A stretch of 64,000 nt of DNA, taken from Microbacterium ureisolvens. GTDB lineage: Bacteria; Actinomycetota; Actinomycetes; Actinomycetales; Microbacteriaceae. The notes beneath the pieces are model-generated. The model was not told where the DNA came from and did not search any database. It saw only the letters and a program-made list of their open reading frames with translations. Position numbers and translations under genes: made by a program. Below, piece by piece: positions 43,595 through 51,924 of this stretch; position 1 is the first letter of the stretch, and every line of letters starts with the position of its first letter. The stretch spans positions 1-64,000 of the forward strand of contig NZ_JAEUAX010000015.1 of the NCBI RefSeq assembly GCF_019511645.1, in the 5' to 3' direction.

Positions 43595-45925
43595 TCAGGA
43601 CTCGTCGGGCCAGGGCCACGGCCACGGCCATTCGTCGCCGGGGTTCGGCTCGGCCGGGGGCTCGGGCTCCGGTTCGGGCTGCGGTTGCGGTTCGGGCTGG
43701 GGCGCCGGTTCGGGAACCGTGGGTTCTTCCGCCCCGGGCGCCGGCTGGGGCGCGGGTGCGGGAGCGGGCACCGGGTCTTCCGTCCGCGGGGTGCGCGGTG
43801 TCTGCGAGCGCTGCTCCTGCAGTTCGCGCATCCGCTGCTGCTCCGCGGCGATCCGGGTCTGCTCGTCGCGCAGCGCCGCCACGGCGCCCGCGTACGTTCC
43901 CATCGCCTCGAGCGCGGCGGCCTCTTCCGTGGCCGCCGCAGCTGCACCCGCCGCGGCGCGGACGGCGTCATGCAGGGGCGCAGCGGGCAGCGGGTTCTCT
44001 GCCACGATCCGGTCGGCCGATGAGGGCAGCGAGGCGCCGAGGGCGAACAGCGCCGCGCGCGCGTCGTCGATTCGTCCCTCGAATGTCGCCGCCGCATCGC
44101 GCACGTCTGACGCCGCGGCGTCGAGCTCCTTGCCGTGGGCTTGCGCAGCGTCCGCCGCCGCCGCGAGCGCTTCGAGATCGGTGGTGTCGATCTCGGCGGC
44201 TCCGTAGGCGGCCGGCTCGGCCACGGGGTCGACAGCGCTCTGCGCCGTCAACGCGTCGAGTGTCGCCTGCGCCGCGAGCCGCGCGGTTTCGTCGCTCATG
44301 CCGCCGAGCTGGGCGATCACCGAAGCGGCGGCGGCAACCGCATCTGCTCCCTGTGCGGCCAGCGCGCTGTAGTCGCGCATCGCGGCGTCCAGGTTGCTCT
44401 GTGCCGCGGCGGCCGTCTGGTCGGCCGCGTCCCACAGAGCGACCGCCGCCGCGAGGCGATCGCGAGCTTGCGCGGATTGCACCGTGAGGGTTCCGGCGAT
44501 GGCGACGCCGGCGACGACGATGACGGATGCTGCAGCCACCCCCCACTTCACCATTCCGCTCCGCCGTGCCCGGCGAGAAGGACGGGGCGCGGGTGCAGCC
44601 GGCGCCGCATGCGCGGGTCGCTCCGAGAGATTCGTGGGCTCTGTCATCAGACCCGGCTTCACCGGGTCCGGCAATGGCGGAGCGACCACACCCCCGGCCC
44701 CGGTCACGCCAGGCAGTTCAGGCGCCGTCCCCAACGCCCAAGCCCGATCCCCAGCCCTGGCCACGCCAGGCAGCCCGGGCGCTGTCCCCAACGCCCGAGC
44801 CGGATCCCCAGTCCCCGCCAACCCAGACAACTCGGAAGCGGCCGCCGGATCCCCGGCCCCGGCCGCGCCAGGCAGCTCGGGCGCCGTCCGCAACGCTTGA
44901 GCCGGATCTCCGGCCCCAGCCACGTCGGGCAGCCCGGGCGCCGTGCCCAACGCCCGAGCCGGATCCCCAGTTACCGCCAACCCAGACAACTCGGAAGCGG
45001 CCGCCGGATCCCCGGCCCCGGCCGCGCCAGGCAGCTCGGGCGCCGTCCGCAACGCTTGAGCCGGATCTCCGGCCCCAGCCACGTCGGGAAGCCCGGGCGC
45101 CGTGCCCAACGCCCGAGCCGGATCCCCAGTCCCCGCCAACCCAGACAACTCGGAAGCGGCCGCCGGTTCCTCAGCCCCAGCCGCGCCAGGCAGCTCGGGC
45201 GCCGTCCCCAACGCCCAAGCCCGATCCCCGGCACCGTCCGCGCCAGGCAATCCGGGCGCCGCCCCCAACGCCCGAGCCGGATCCCCAGCCCTCTCCAACG
45301 CAGAAGCGGCGGCCGGGTCCCCAGGCCCGGCCGCCGCAGTCCGAACAGCGACGTCGAGCGGCGCGGGCTCGATCGTCGCGAGCGGAATCGCCGCGGCAAC
45401 CTCGGCGGCGGGAAATTCCCCGATCGCAGCCGATGCGCCCTGAGGATCGGGTGCGGCACGCGTGTGGCGGGCATCGGGCGGTGGGAGTGACACCCCTTCC
45501 TTCTCCTCCGCACGCGCATCGGGAGCCCCGGTCGCGGGCATCACCGGCGCGGGCGCAGAGGGTCCGGCGGCACCGTTCGCGACGGGCGCCGCGTTCGTCG
45601 ACGCGGGTGCCCGCCCCGTTCCCGGCGCGACCGCCACGATCGGCACATCCGTCCGCACGGTCACCGCCGCTGCCGGAACAGAGACCAATCCGCCTACCGT
45701 CGGGGCCGACCCCGGCAGTGTGACAGCTGCCGCACCGTGGCGAGCCATCAGGCGCGCGCTGGCCGCCGCCATGGCGATCGGCTGCTGGCGCTCCTCGGCG
45801 GCGAGGGGGCCGAAGAGACCGGCCAGCGCCGCTTCGCGCGAGCGTTCGGCCTCGAGGTCGCTCTCATCCGCGGCATCTCGCGGTCGATCGCTCTGCGGCA
45901 CGCGGTAGTGGCTCCGAACGCCCAT
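43595..45925 (-). CDS. Single-pass membrane protein with tandem 53-residue repeats and Pro-rich tail
   Basis: The function is not recognised. The 776-residue protein has an Ala-rich N-terminal part, a repeat region (about residues 207-410) built from 53-residue units of the form GDPARALGTAPGLP / GDPAQALRTAPELPG / GDPAAASELSGLA, one membrane segment (about 457-479, KWGVAAASVIVVAGVAIAG after basic RRARRSG), an Ala-rich predicted coiled coil (about 485-690) and a C-terminal tail of PEPQP repeats ending in WPWPWPW. The basic residues before the segment put the repeats inside and the coiled coil outside. GGGGGAT precedes the ATG. It is flanked by 84 and 375 non-coding bases, so it is monocistronic. 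Confidence 0.8.
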   Translation of the reverse strand: MGVRSHYRVPQSDRPRDAADESDLEAERSREAALAGLFGPLAAEERQQPIAMAAASARLMARHGAAAVTLPGSAPTVGGLVSVPAAAVTVRTDVPIVAVAPGTGRAPASTNAAPVANGAAGPSAPAPVMPATGAPDARAEEKEGVSLPPPDARHTRAAPDPQGASAAIGEFPAAEVAAAIPLATIEPAPLDVAVRTAAAGPGDPAAASALERAGDPARALGAAPGLPGADGAGDRAWALGTAPELPGAAGAEEPAAASELSGLAGTGDPARALGTAPGLPDVAGAGDPAQALRTAPELPGAAGAGDPAAASELSGLAVTGDPARALGTAPGLPDVAGAGDPAQALRTAPELPGAAGAGDPAAASELSGLAGTGDPARALGTAPGLPGVARAGDRAWALGTAPELPGVTGAGGVVAPPLPDPVKPGLMTEPTNLSERPAHAAPAAPAPRPSRRARRSGMVKWGVAAASVIVVAGVAIAGTLTVQSAQARDRLAAAVALWDAADQTAAAAQSNLDAAMRDYSALAAQGADAVAAAASVIAQLGGMSDETARLAAQATLDALTAQSAVDPVAEPAAYGAAEIDTTDLEALAAAADAAQAHGKELDAAASDVRDAAATFEGRIDDARAALFALGASLPSSADRIVAENPLPAAPLHDAVRAAAGAAAAATEEAAALEAMGTYAGAVAALRDEQTRIAAEQQRMRELQEQRSQTPRTPRTEDPVPAPAPAPQPAPGAEEPTVPEPAPQPEPQPQPEPEPEPPAEPNPGDEWPWPWPWPDES
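44690..45305. repeat. 159-base tandem repeats inside the repeat protein gene
   Basis: The same sequence around AACCCAGACAACTCGG recurs at 44819, 44978 and 45137, exactly 159 bases apart, and partial units extend on both sides. Each unit is 53 codons, so changes in copy number keep the frame. Copies differ by only a few bases, which indicates recent duplication or gene conversion. Confidence 0.85.
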
Positions 45926-46220
45926 GCTCGATCCCCCCTCTCATCGCTGAGAAGGACGCCAGTGTATGTCGGCGTCAACGCGCTCACATGGGGGTTTTCC
46001 CCTGATCCCCTGCCTCGGCCATAGGGGTCTGCGAGCCGCCGCCCGTGACGGCATCCAGCACCGTCGGCAGGGCGCGGCACCCGGCCTGAACGGCCGCATC
46101 TGTCTGTCGTCACCGCGCTACGACCGTTCGACCAACCCGGTCGCGACGCGCCGCGCCGCAGCATCCATTCCCTTCACGGCATACGCACCCGTTCAGAGCG
46201 CCCGGGCCTCAAGAACCGCG
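45926..46220. other. Non-coding gap upstream of the repeat protein gene
   Basis: This gap lies between the repeat protein start and the glmM terminator. It should hold the promoter of the leftward repeat protein gene. I see no convincing coding sequence, RNA gene or repeat in it. Confidence 0.5.
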
Positions 46221-46263
46221 AAAAAGGGTGGATCCCGCACGCGTGGCGTGCCGGGATCCACCC
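46221..46263 (-). terminator. Rho-independent terminator of rplM-rpsI-glmM
   Basis: On the minus strand the stem formed by 46246-46263 and 46226-46242 (GGGTGGATCCCG arms, continued by GCACGC/GCGTGC with one bulge, three-base loop) is followed by TTTTT (46221-46225). It starts 38 bases past the glmM stop. Confidence 0.85.
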
Positions 46264-46300
46264 TTCGCGACTCCGGGCGCGGACCCGGAGCCGAGGCTGA

Positions 46301-47659
46301 TTACAGCGAGAGGCGCTCGCGGACGACGCCGGCGAGCTCGTCGGCGTGCCGTCTGGCTTCGTCCTCGGAGGATGCCTCGACCATCACCCGCACGAGCTGC
46401 TCGGTGCCCGACGGGCGCAGCAGCACGCGGCCCGAGAGGCCGAGCTGGGCGGAAGCGCGGGCGACGGCATCCTGAACGCCCTCGTCGGTGGCGGCGCGGG
46501 AACGATCGACGTCCTTCACGTTCACGAGCACCTGCGGGTACACGGTCATGATCGACGCGAGCTCTTCGAGCGTCTTGCCGGTGCGGGCCATCTCGGCGAC
46601 CAGGTGCAGGCCGGTGAGGAGTCCGTCGCCGGTCGTGGCGTAGTCGCTCATGATGACGTGGCCCGACTGTTCGCCGCCGAGCGAGAAGGCCCGCTCGTTC
46701 ATGCGCTCGAGCACGTAGCGGTCGCCGACCGCCGTGGTCTCGACGTGGATGCCGTGGGCCGACATGGCGCGGTGGAGTCCGAGGTTGCTCATCACCGTGG
46801 CGACGAGGGTGTCGTCCTTCAGCTGGCCCCGGCTCTTCATCGAGACCGCGAGGATCGCCATGATCTGGTCGCCGTCGACGACCTTGCCGTTCGCGTCGAC
46901 CGCGAGGCAGCGGTCGGCGTCGCCGTCGTGCGCGATGCCGACGTCGGCACCGACGCGCACGACGTGTTCGGCGAGCTGGTCGAGGTGGGTCGAGCCCACG
47001 CCGTCGTTGATGTTCCAGCCGTCGGGATCGGCACCGATGACGGTGACCTGTGCGCCGGCGTCGGCGAACGTCTCGGGCGAGACGCCCGATGCGGCGCCGT
47101 GCGCGCAGTCGAGCACGACGTGGATCCCGTCGAGGCGGTGCGGCAGCGAGCCGAGCAGGTGCACGACGTAGCGGTCTTCGGCGTCGGCGAATCGGCGGAT
47201 GCGACCGACCTCGGCGCCCGTGGGCTGCAGCTTGGGACCCGACATCGCGGCTTCGATGCGCTCTTCGACGACGTCGGGCAGCTTCACGCCGCCGCGGGCG
47301 AAGATCTTGATGCCGTTGTCGGGTGCGGGATTGTGGGATGCCGAGACCATGACGCCGAAGTCGGCATCGATGTCGGCGATCAGGAACGCCGCTGCGGGGG
47401 TCGGCAGCACGCCGGCGTCATAGACGTCGACGCCGGATGAGGCCAGGCCGGCTTCGACCGCGGCGGAGAGGAACTCACCGGAGACGCGCGGGTCGCGGGC
47501 GACGACGGCGGTGAGCCGCTTGCCCGCGGCGCGGCGCGCCTCGGCGGAACGGCCCTGGCCCAGGACGACGGCGGTCGCCTGGGCCAGGGACAGTGCGAGA
47601 TCGGCGGTGAGGGGGCCGTTGGCCAGCCCCCTCACCCCGTCCGTGCCAAAGATCGGCAT
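46301..47659 (-). CDS. glmM: Phosphoglucosamine mutase
   Basis: GlmM converts glucosamine-6-phosphate (from GlmS) to the 1-phosphate for UDP-GlcNAc and the cell wall. The 452-residue protein has the start FGTDGVRG, the phospho-serine S108 in SASHNP, the Mg-binding loop DGDADRCLAVD, the sugar-specificity loop GGEQSGHVI and the phosphate-binding RPSGTEQLVRVMVEA. Length is normal. It follows rpsI by 16 bases in the conserved actinobacterial order rplM-rpsI-glmM. Confidence 0.97.
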   Translation of the reverse strand: MPIFGTDGVRGLANGPLTADLALSLAQATAVVLGQGRSAEARRAAGKRLTAVVARDPRVSGEFLSAAVEAGLASSGVDVYDAGVLPTPAAAFLIADIDADFGVMVSASHNPAPDNGIKIFARGGVKLPDVVEERIEAAMSGPKLQPTGAEVGRIRRFADAEDRYVVHLLGSLPHRLDGIHVVLDCAHGAASGVSPETFADAGAQVTVIGADPDGWNINDGVGSTHLDQLAEHVVRVGADVGIAHDGDADRCLAVDANGKVVDGDQIMAILAVSMKSRGQLKDDTLVATVMSNLGLHRAMSAHGIHVETTAVGDRYVLERMNERAFSLGGEQSGHVIMSDYATTGDGLLTGLHLVAEMARTGKTLEELASIMTVYPQVLVNVKDVDRSRAATDEGVQDAVARASAQLGLSGRVLLRPSGTEQLVRVMVEASSEDEARRHADELAGVVRERLSL

Positions 47660-47675
47660 ACGGAGTGGAAGCCGA

Positions 47676-48152
47676 TCAGCGCTTCGAGTACTGCGGCGCC
47701 TTGCGGGCCTTCTTGAGACCGGCCTTCTTGCGCTCGATGACGCGAGCGTCGCGCGAGAGGAAGCCGGCCTTCTTGAGGGTCGGGCGGTTGTTCTCGACGT
47801 CGATCTCGTTCAGCGCACGGGCGATGCCGAGGCGGAGCGCACCGGCCTGGCCCGAGGGGCCGCCACCCGAGATGCGAACGATGACGTCGTACGCACCCGT
47901 GAGGTTGAGGACCGTGAACGGGTCGGTGATGAGCTGCTGGTGGAGCTTGTTCGGGAAGTAGTCCTCGAACGCACGGCCGTTGACCGTGATGGTGCCCGAG
48001 CCGGGGATGACGCGCACGCGGGCGATGGCCTGCTTGCGGCGACCGACTGCGGCGCCCGAGACCGAGAGCACGGGGCGCTCGGCGGCGACGACGGTCTCGT
48101 CGATCGCGGTCTCGGTGGAGTAGCTCGTGGGGGTTTCTTCGATGTTCGCCAT
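47676..48152 (-). CDS. rpsI: 30S ribosomal protein S9
   Basis: The 158-residue protein has GRRKQAIARVRVIPGSG, an S9 signature, and ends in the conserved basic tail KKARKAPQYSKR whose last residues reach the P-site tRNA. An acidic N-terminal extension of about 30 residues is usual in Actinobacteria. The start is ATG 48152; the gene lies 25 bases after rplM. Confidence 0.97.
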   Translation of the reverse strand: MANIEETPTSYSTETAIDETVVAAERPVLSVSGAAVGRRKQAIARVRVIPGSGTITVNGRAFEDYFPNKLHQQLITDPFTVLNLTGAYDVIVRISGGGPSGQAGALRLGIARALNEIDVENNRPTLKKAGFLSRDARVIERKKAGLKKARKAPQYSKR

Positions 48153-48177
48153 CAGTGTGTCCTGTTCTGTGCGGCGC

Positions 48178-48624
48178 TTACTGGGCGACCTGGTCGAAAA
48201 CGTACGCGGTGGGCTTCTGCGCGGCGTGCGGGTGCTCGGCACCGCGGTACACCTTGAGCTTCGACAGCTGGTTGGCGCCGAGGGTGTTCTTGGGGAGCAT
48301 GCCGCGGACGGCCTTCTCCACGGCACGGACCGGGTTCTTCTCGAGAAGCTCCGCGTAGGTGACCGACTTGAGGCCCCCCGGGTAGCCCGAGTGACGGTAG
48401 GCCTTCTTCTGCTCGAGCTTCTGGCCCGTCAGCGCGACCTTGTCGGCGTTGATGATGATGACGAAGTCGCCCATGTCGACGTGGGGGGCGAAGGTCGCCT
48501 TGTGCTTGCCACGCAGGAGCGCGGCAGCGTGCGAGGCGAGGCGGCCGAGGACGACGTCAGTCGCGTCGATGACCAGCCACTCGCGCTGGGCTTCGCCAGC
48601 CTTGGGGGTGTAAGTGCGCGTCAC
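48178..48624 (-). CDS. rplM: 50S ribosomal protein L13
   Basis: The 148-residue protein begins TRTYTPKAGEAQREWLVIDATDVVLGRLAS and has the conserved GDFVIIINADKVALTG and YRHSGYPGG motifs. GTG 48624 gives the usual L13 N terminus. Upstream ribosome site is weak (GAAAG). The mRNA leader of about 135 bases contains a hairpin, unlike the leaderless genes in the window. Confidence 0.97.
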   Translation of the reverse strand: MTRTYTPKAGEAQREWLVIDATDVVLGRLASHAAALLRGKHKATFAPHVDMGDFVIIINADKVALTGQKLEQKKAYRHSGYPGGLKSVTYAELLEKNPVRAVEKAVRGMLPKNTLGANQLSKLKVYRGAEHPHAAQKPTAYVFDQVAQ

Positions 48625-48680
48625 AGTAGTGCTGCTTTCTTGATTCGAACGGAGAGGTTCGTGAATCCCACTCCGGGGTG

Positions 48681-48707
48681 GTTCTGTCTCTCGATGAGAG
48701 ACCGAAC
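48681..48707 (-). promoter_or_regulatory. Leader hairpin of rplM-rpsI mRNA
   Basis: On the minus strand GTTC and GTCTCTC pair with GAGAGAC and GAAC around a three-base loop, with a single-base mismatch between the two stem parts. It lies 57 bases before the rplM start and may be the site of ribosomal-protein autoregulation or an mRNA stabiliser. Confidence 0.4.
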
Positions 48708-48767
48708 ACGCCAGTGGAGGGCTCACGTTCGCGGTGCCGGGTCAGCTGAGCCGGACACCAAAGATCA

Positions 48768-48773
48768 ATAGTA
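48768..48773 (-). promoter_or_regulatory. -10 of the rplM-rpsI-glmM operon
   Basis: Minus-strand TACTAT, with TTTGGT about 18 bases further upstream as a possible -35. It predicts a leader of about 135 bases. Confidence 0.5.
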
Positions 48774-48906
48774 CGCGACACGGATGCTTCGACCAAACCG
48801 ACGCCCTACCGTCAGGTCTCTCCGGTTCGGCGCCGCCACGCCGAGCGCACCCTTCTTCATCCCGGCACGCATCTCTTTATGGAGACACGCTCCTCTATAT
48901 AGGGGG

Positions 48907-49230
48907 ACAGACCTCTACAGGCGGGCAGACCTCTCCAGGCGGACAGACCTCTCCAGGCCGACAGACCTCTCCAGGCCGACAGACCTCTCCAGGCCGACAG
49001 ACCTCTCCAGGCCGACAGACCTCTCCAGGCCGACAGACCTCTCCAGGCCGACAGACCTCTCCAGGCCGACAGACATCTCCAGGCCGACAGACATCTCCAG
49101 GCCGACAGACCTCTCCAGGCCGACAGACATCTCCCGGCGGACAGACCTCTCCAGGCCGACAGACCTCTCCCGGCGGACAGACCTCTACCGGCGGACAGAC
49201 CTCTACAGAGGGACAGACCTCTCTATATAG
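48907..49230. repeat. Eighteen 18-base tandem repeats
   Basis: The unit ACAGACCTCTCCAGGCCG is repeated 18 times without spacers, in exact 18-base register from 48907 to 49230. Variation is limited to a few positions (ACAGACATCT, GGCGG for GGCCG, TACAGG). Both flanks carry CTATATAG (48894-48901 and 49223-49230) and a degenerate further unit follows. It lies past the stop of the HNH gene and upstream of the rplM promoter. All frames through it are open only because 18 is divisible by three. Confidence 0.9.
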
Positions 49231-49288
49231 GCGCACACATCTCTATATCTCGCCGGTCCCCCGGTGGAGGGCGCCCGCCCGCTGGGAT

Positions 49289-51079
49289 TCAGGTACCGGT
49301 TCTCGTCCCGGCGCCTCGGGCACGCTCGGCCGAGCTGTGCGGTTCGGGCGCCCGCGCACCCGGGCTGCCGGGTCTGGGTGGTAGGTCCGGGGGTTGTCGC
49401 CACTCGGTTCGGTCGGGTGGTCGGGGCGGATCCCACGCCCAGCTCCACGCCGACTTCGACACCAGCACGATCGGGGCACCCTCGCCGGCGGGCGGGCGGA
49501 GCACGAACGGCCCTTTCCCGTCCCTGGTGATGCGCCATCCCGTGTTGTGCAGCTTCATGTGGTGAAACCGACAGAGCAGTACGCCGCGATCGACGTCGGT
49601 GTTGCCGCCCTCGGAGAAGTGGTCGCAGTGGTGCGCTTCGCAGTATGACGGGGGCCGATCGCAGCCGGGCCACACACAGCCCCCGTCACGAACGGCGAGC
49701 GCGAGTCGCTGTGCCGCTGAATACATGCGGGCCTCGCGTCCTAGGTCGAACGGGTTGCCCTCAGGATCGACGATGATCTCGATGAACCCGTTCGCGCACG
49801 CGTTCCGGTCGATCACCGAACCCGGCAGAGCGCAACCACCGTCCATGTCGTGCCCGACGGCGAGAAGGCGGCCGAAGGCATCGCGGGGGCCGGCGTCTTT
49901 GACAACGACCATCCGCACGCCCGGCTGCCTCGATCCGAACACGCTCTTGGCCTGGGCGAGCGCGCCGGCTCGGATGATGTCCATCAGCAGGTCGTACGCG
50001 AGCTGGTCGTTCGTGCGCGGGTCGTCGATCAGGTCCTCCGCTTGTGCACGCTCGTCGTCGGTCATGAAGCGCGGGCCACCGCGGCGCGGACGCAATCCCG
50101 CAGCCAGCATGGCGCGGACGAACGCCCCCATCTCATCGTCGAAGGCGATGGTGCTGCGGTCCTGTCCGTCCCCGTCGGTCCACATCCGGAATCCGCGGTT
50201 CTCGAACCGTCGGCCGTACCGTTCCTCCGCCCCGACCGGGTCGAGCATGTCTCGCATGGTCCGCGCGCGCTTGGCCAATTCCTCCACCGGCAGCCCCGAT
50301 GCTTCGGCCGCGAGCGCTTCGGCAGCGAGCGTCCACGCCTCACGCACTATGGCTTCGCGGGCGTCCTGCGCGGCCGGATCCATCGGATCGAAGACAATCG
50401 ACTCCGGGTCGCCTTCCGCGCCCGCCGCCTGGCGGGCCCCCGCCTCGCGGGCGGCCACCTCCGCCGGGTCGACGTCGCCGCGGTCGGCGGTCGCCACTCG
50501 AGGCTCGCCGAGCCCGCGCCGGATCGCGTCATGCTGCGCCGTCGTCAGCCGCCCTTCGAGGATTCCCCGCCGCAGCGGCTCATCCCACGGCACCACCCGC
50601 GTCGGGGCCTCGACCTGCGCCTCCACCCCGCCGCCGACGCCCTCGTCGGCACCGAACCCCGGCAGCTCCTCGCCCGCGGGCCCCGGCGCCCCCGAAACGC
50701 CGGCCCCTGGGTCGAGCGGCGGGGACGCAGCATCCATCCCCTCCACCAGCGACTTGCCGACGCGCACCTGACGCACGGCGTCGGCCCTCGTGCCACCGGT
50801 GATCGATTGGATCAGCTTCTCGGGCGTGGAGAAGCCCTGCCCGGCGGCGAGTCCGCCCTGGCCGCGGTCGCGCGAGGACCGGGTGGCCGCCACTCCGACG
50901 ATCACCGCCTGCAGCCGGTCCGCGTCGTTCGCGATCGCGCCGACCTCGGCGAGGATCTGGAGCACCGACGCATCGCTCAGCCGCGACACACTAGACGGGA
51001 GTGCCTCAGTGTCGACATCCAGCTCCGACCATGCCACGAGCCGGTCGAGCCGGCCCCGCATGTCGGAAAGGAAGTTCAT
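49289..51079 (-). CDS. DUF222 and HNH-endonuclease protein (13E12-repeat family)
   Basis: The 596-residue protein has the DUF222 helical region across about residues 20-400 and a C-terminal HNH domain near 465-515: CVWPGCDRPPSYCEAHHCDHFSEGG, then DRGVLLCRFHHMKLHNTGW. Zinc-binding Cys and His residues are present; the position that is often Asn in HNH proteins is Arg here, which also varies in this family. The tail is Pro-rich and disordered. The family is multicopy in many actinobacterial genomes and of unknown function, sometimes considered mobile. Unusual repeat DNA flanks both sides. The ATG has only a weak ribosome site (AGGT). Confidence 0.85.
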   Translation of the reverse strand: MNFLSDMRGRLDRLVAWSELDVDTEALPSSVSRLSDASVLQILAEVGAIANDADRLQAVIVGVAATRSSRDRGQGGLAAGQGFSTPEKLIQSITGGTRADAVRQVRVGKSLVEGMDAASPPLDPGAGVSGAPGPAGEELPGFGADEGVGGGVEAQVEAPTRVVPWDEPLRRGILEGRLTTAQHDAIRRGLGEPRVATADRGDVDPAEVAAREAGARQAAGAEGDPESIVFDPMDPAAQDAREAIVREAWTLAAEALAAEASGLPVEELAKRARTMRDMLDPVGAEERYGRRFENRGFRMWTDGDGQDRSTIAFDDEMGAFVRAMLAAGLRPRRGGPRFMTDDERAQAEDLIDDPRTNDQLAYDLLMDIIRAGALAQAKSVFGSRQPGVRMVVVKDAGPRDAFGRLLAVGHDMDGGCALPGSVIDRNACANGFIEIIVDPEGNPFDLGREARMYSAAQRLALAVRDGGCVWPGCDRPPSYCEAHHCDHFSEGGNTDVDRGVLLCRFHHMKLHNTGWRITRDGKGPFVLRPPAGEGAPIVLVSKSAWSWAWDPPRPPDRTEWRQPPDLPPRPGSPGARAPEPHSSAERARGAGTRTGT

Positions 51080-51120
51080 ACCTGAAGCATCTCATGAGCC
51101 TCCGACATTCGAACCTATGT

Positions 51121-51545
51121 TCTCGACCTTCAGCGCAGATCGCAGACTTCCGAACATCGACTCGCCCGATGCCCACCGACCGCCGCATGAGACACCGAAA
51201 GCCGACCCAAATAAAGAGGTACCCGACCGATCGTTGGCGCCAGCACCCCCCTATATAGAAGGCAGGCGCCGGGCCATACAAGAGCACGTCACGGCACCAC
51301 ATCCGCCCCCGCGCCCTCCCCTACATAAGGTTCTCCGCCTTCGGGCGCAAATCGCAGACGTCCGAACGTCAGCTCACCCGATGCCCACCGACCGCCGCAT
51401 GAGAGGCGCCGAAAACCGCCGCATATAAAGAGGTACCCGACCGATCCTCGGCACCAGCAACCCCTCCCCTATATAGGAGGCAGACGCCGGGCCCTACAAG
51501 AGGCACGCCACCGCACCACATCCGCCCCCGCACCCTCCCCAATAG
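51121..51545. repeat. 210-base direct repeat, two copies in tandem
   Basis: Copy A (51121-51330) and copy B (51331-51545) start with TTCTC-GCCTTC-type sequence and GCAGATCGCAGAC or GCAAATCGCAGAC. They run in parallel through CGATGCCCACCGACCGCC, GAGGTACCCGACCGATC, a CCTATATAG site and the CACCACATCCGCCC block. They differ by scattered substitutions and small indels. The copies lie immediately upstream of the HNH gene start, and no protein-coding frame is shared between them. Confidence 0.85.
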
Positions 51546-51924
51546 AGGAACGGATCCCGCGCCCTCGCACCCTCCCCTATATAAAGGGGAACGGCTGCCG
51601 CGCCCCCGCCCCTCCGTGGTGCTGGCAATCCCCATCCCATGGAGGCGGACGCCGGCTCACCCCGTGCCCACCTACCGCTAAATCAGCGGCACCCAGACCG
51701 CGTGTATGAGGGGCACCCAGACCGCGTACATATAGGCACCGCGACCGCGCCACGACAAAGCCGCAACGCCTACTCTGCCCCATAAGAGAGGAACGGACCC
51801 CGCGCCCGCACCCTCCCCTATATAGGAGGCAGACGCCGGGCCGTACAAGACGCACGCCACCGCACCACATCCGCCCCGCACCCTCCCCTATATAAGAGGA
51901 ACGGATGCCGCGTCCCCCGCCGCC
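51546..51924. repeat. CTATATA-rich repeat mosaic between HNH and CPBP genes
   Basis: This non-coding stretch holds further units related to the 210-base repeat. 51813-51905 repeats the second half of copy B, with CCTCCCCTATATAGGAGG and then CCTCCCCTATATAAGAGG. CCTATATAAAGGGG occurs at about 51571, and a 16-base motif, GGCACCCAGACCGCGT, occurs twice near 51690-51725. The palindromic CTATATAG core in a GC-rich genome is striking. No gene is seen. Confidence 0.75.

Noticed and set aside
45966..46475. Plus-strand gene in the gap near glmM
   Set aside because: It crosses the glmM terminator and the end of glmM, has no ribosome site, and its translation lacks any motif.
48907..49230. CRISPR array
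   Set aside because: Units are 18 bases and directly adjacent without unique spacers, and no cas genes are nearby.
48734..49384. Open frames through the 18-base repeats
   Set aside because: All frames in both directions stay open because the unit length is divisible by three. There is no ribosome site, and flanking residues are low-quality.
49590..49640. Loss of the HNH Asn as a sign of an inactive nuclease
   Set aside because: The position is Arg here, but it is not strictly conserved in DUF222-HNH proteins as I know them, and the His and Cys residues are intact.
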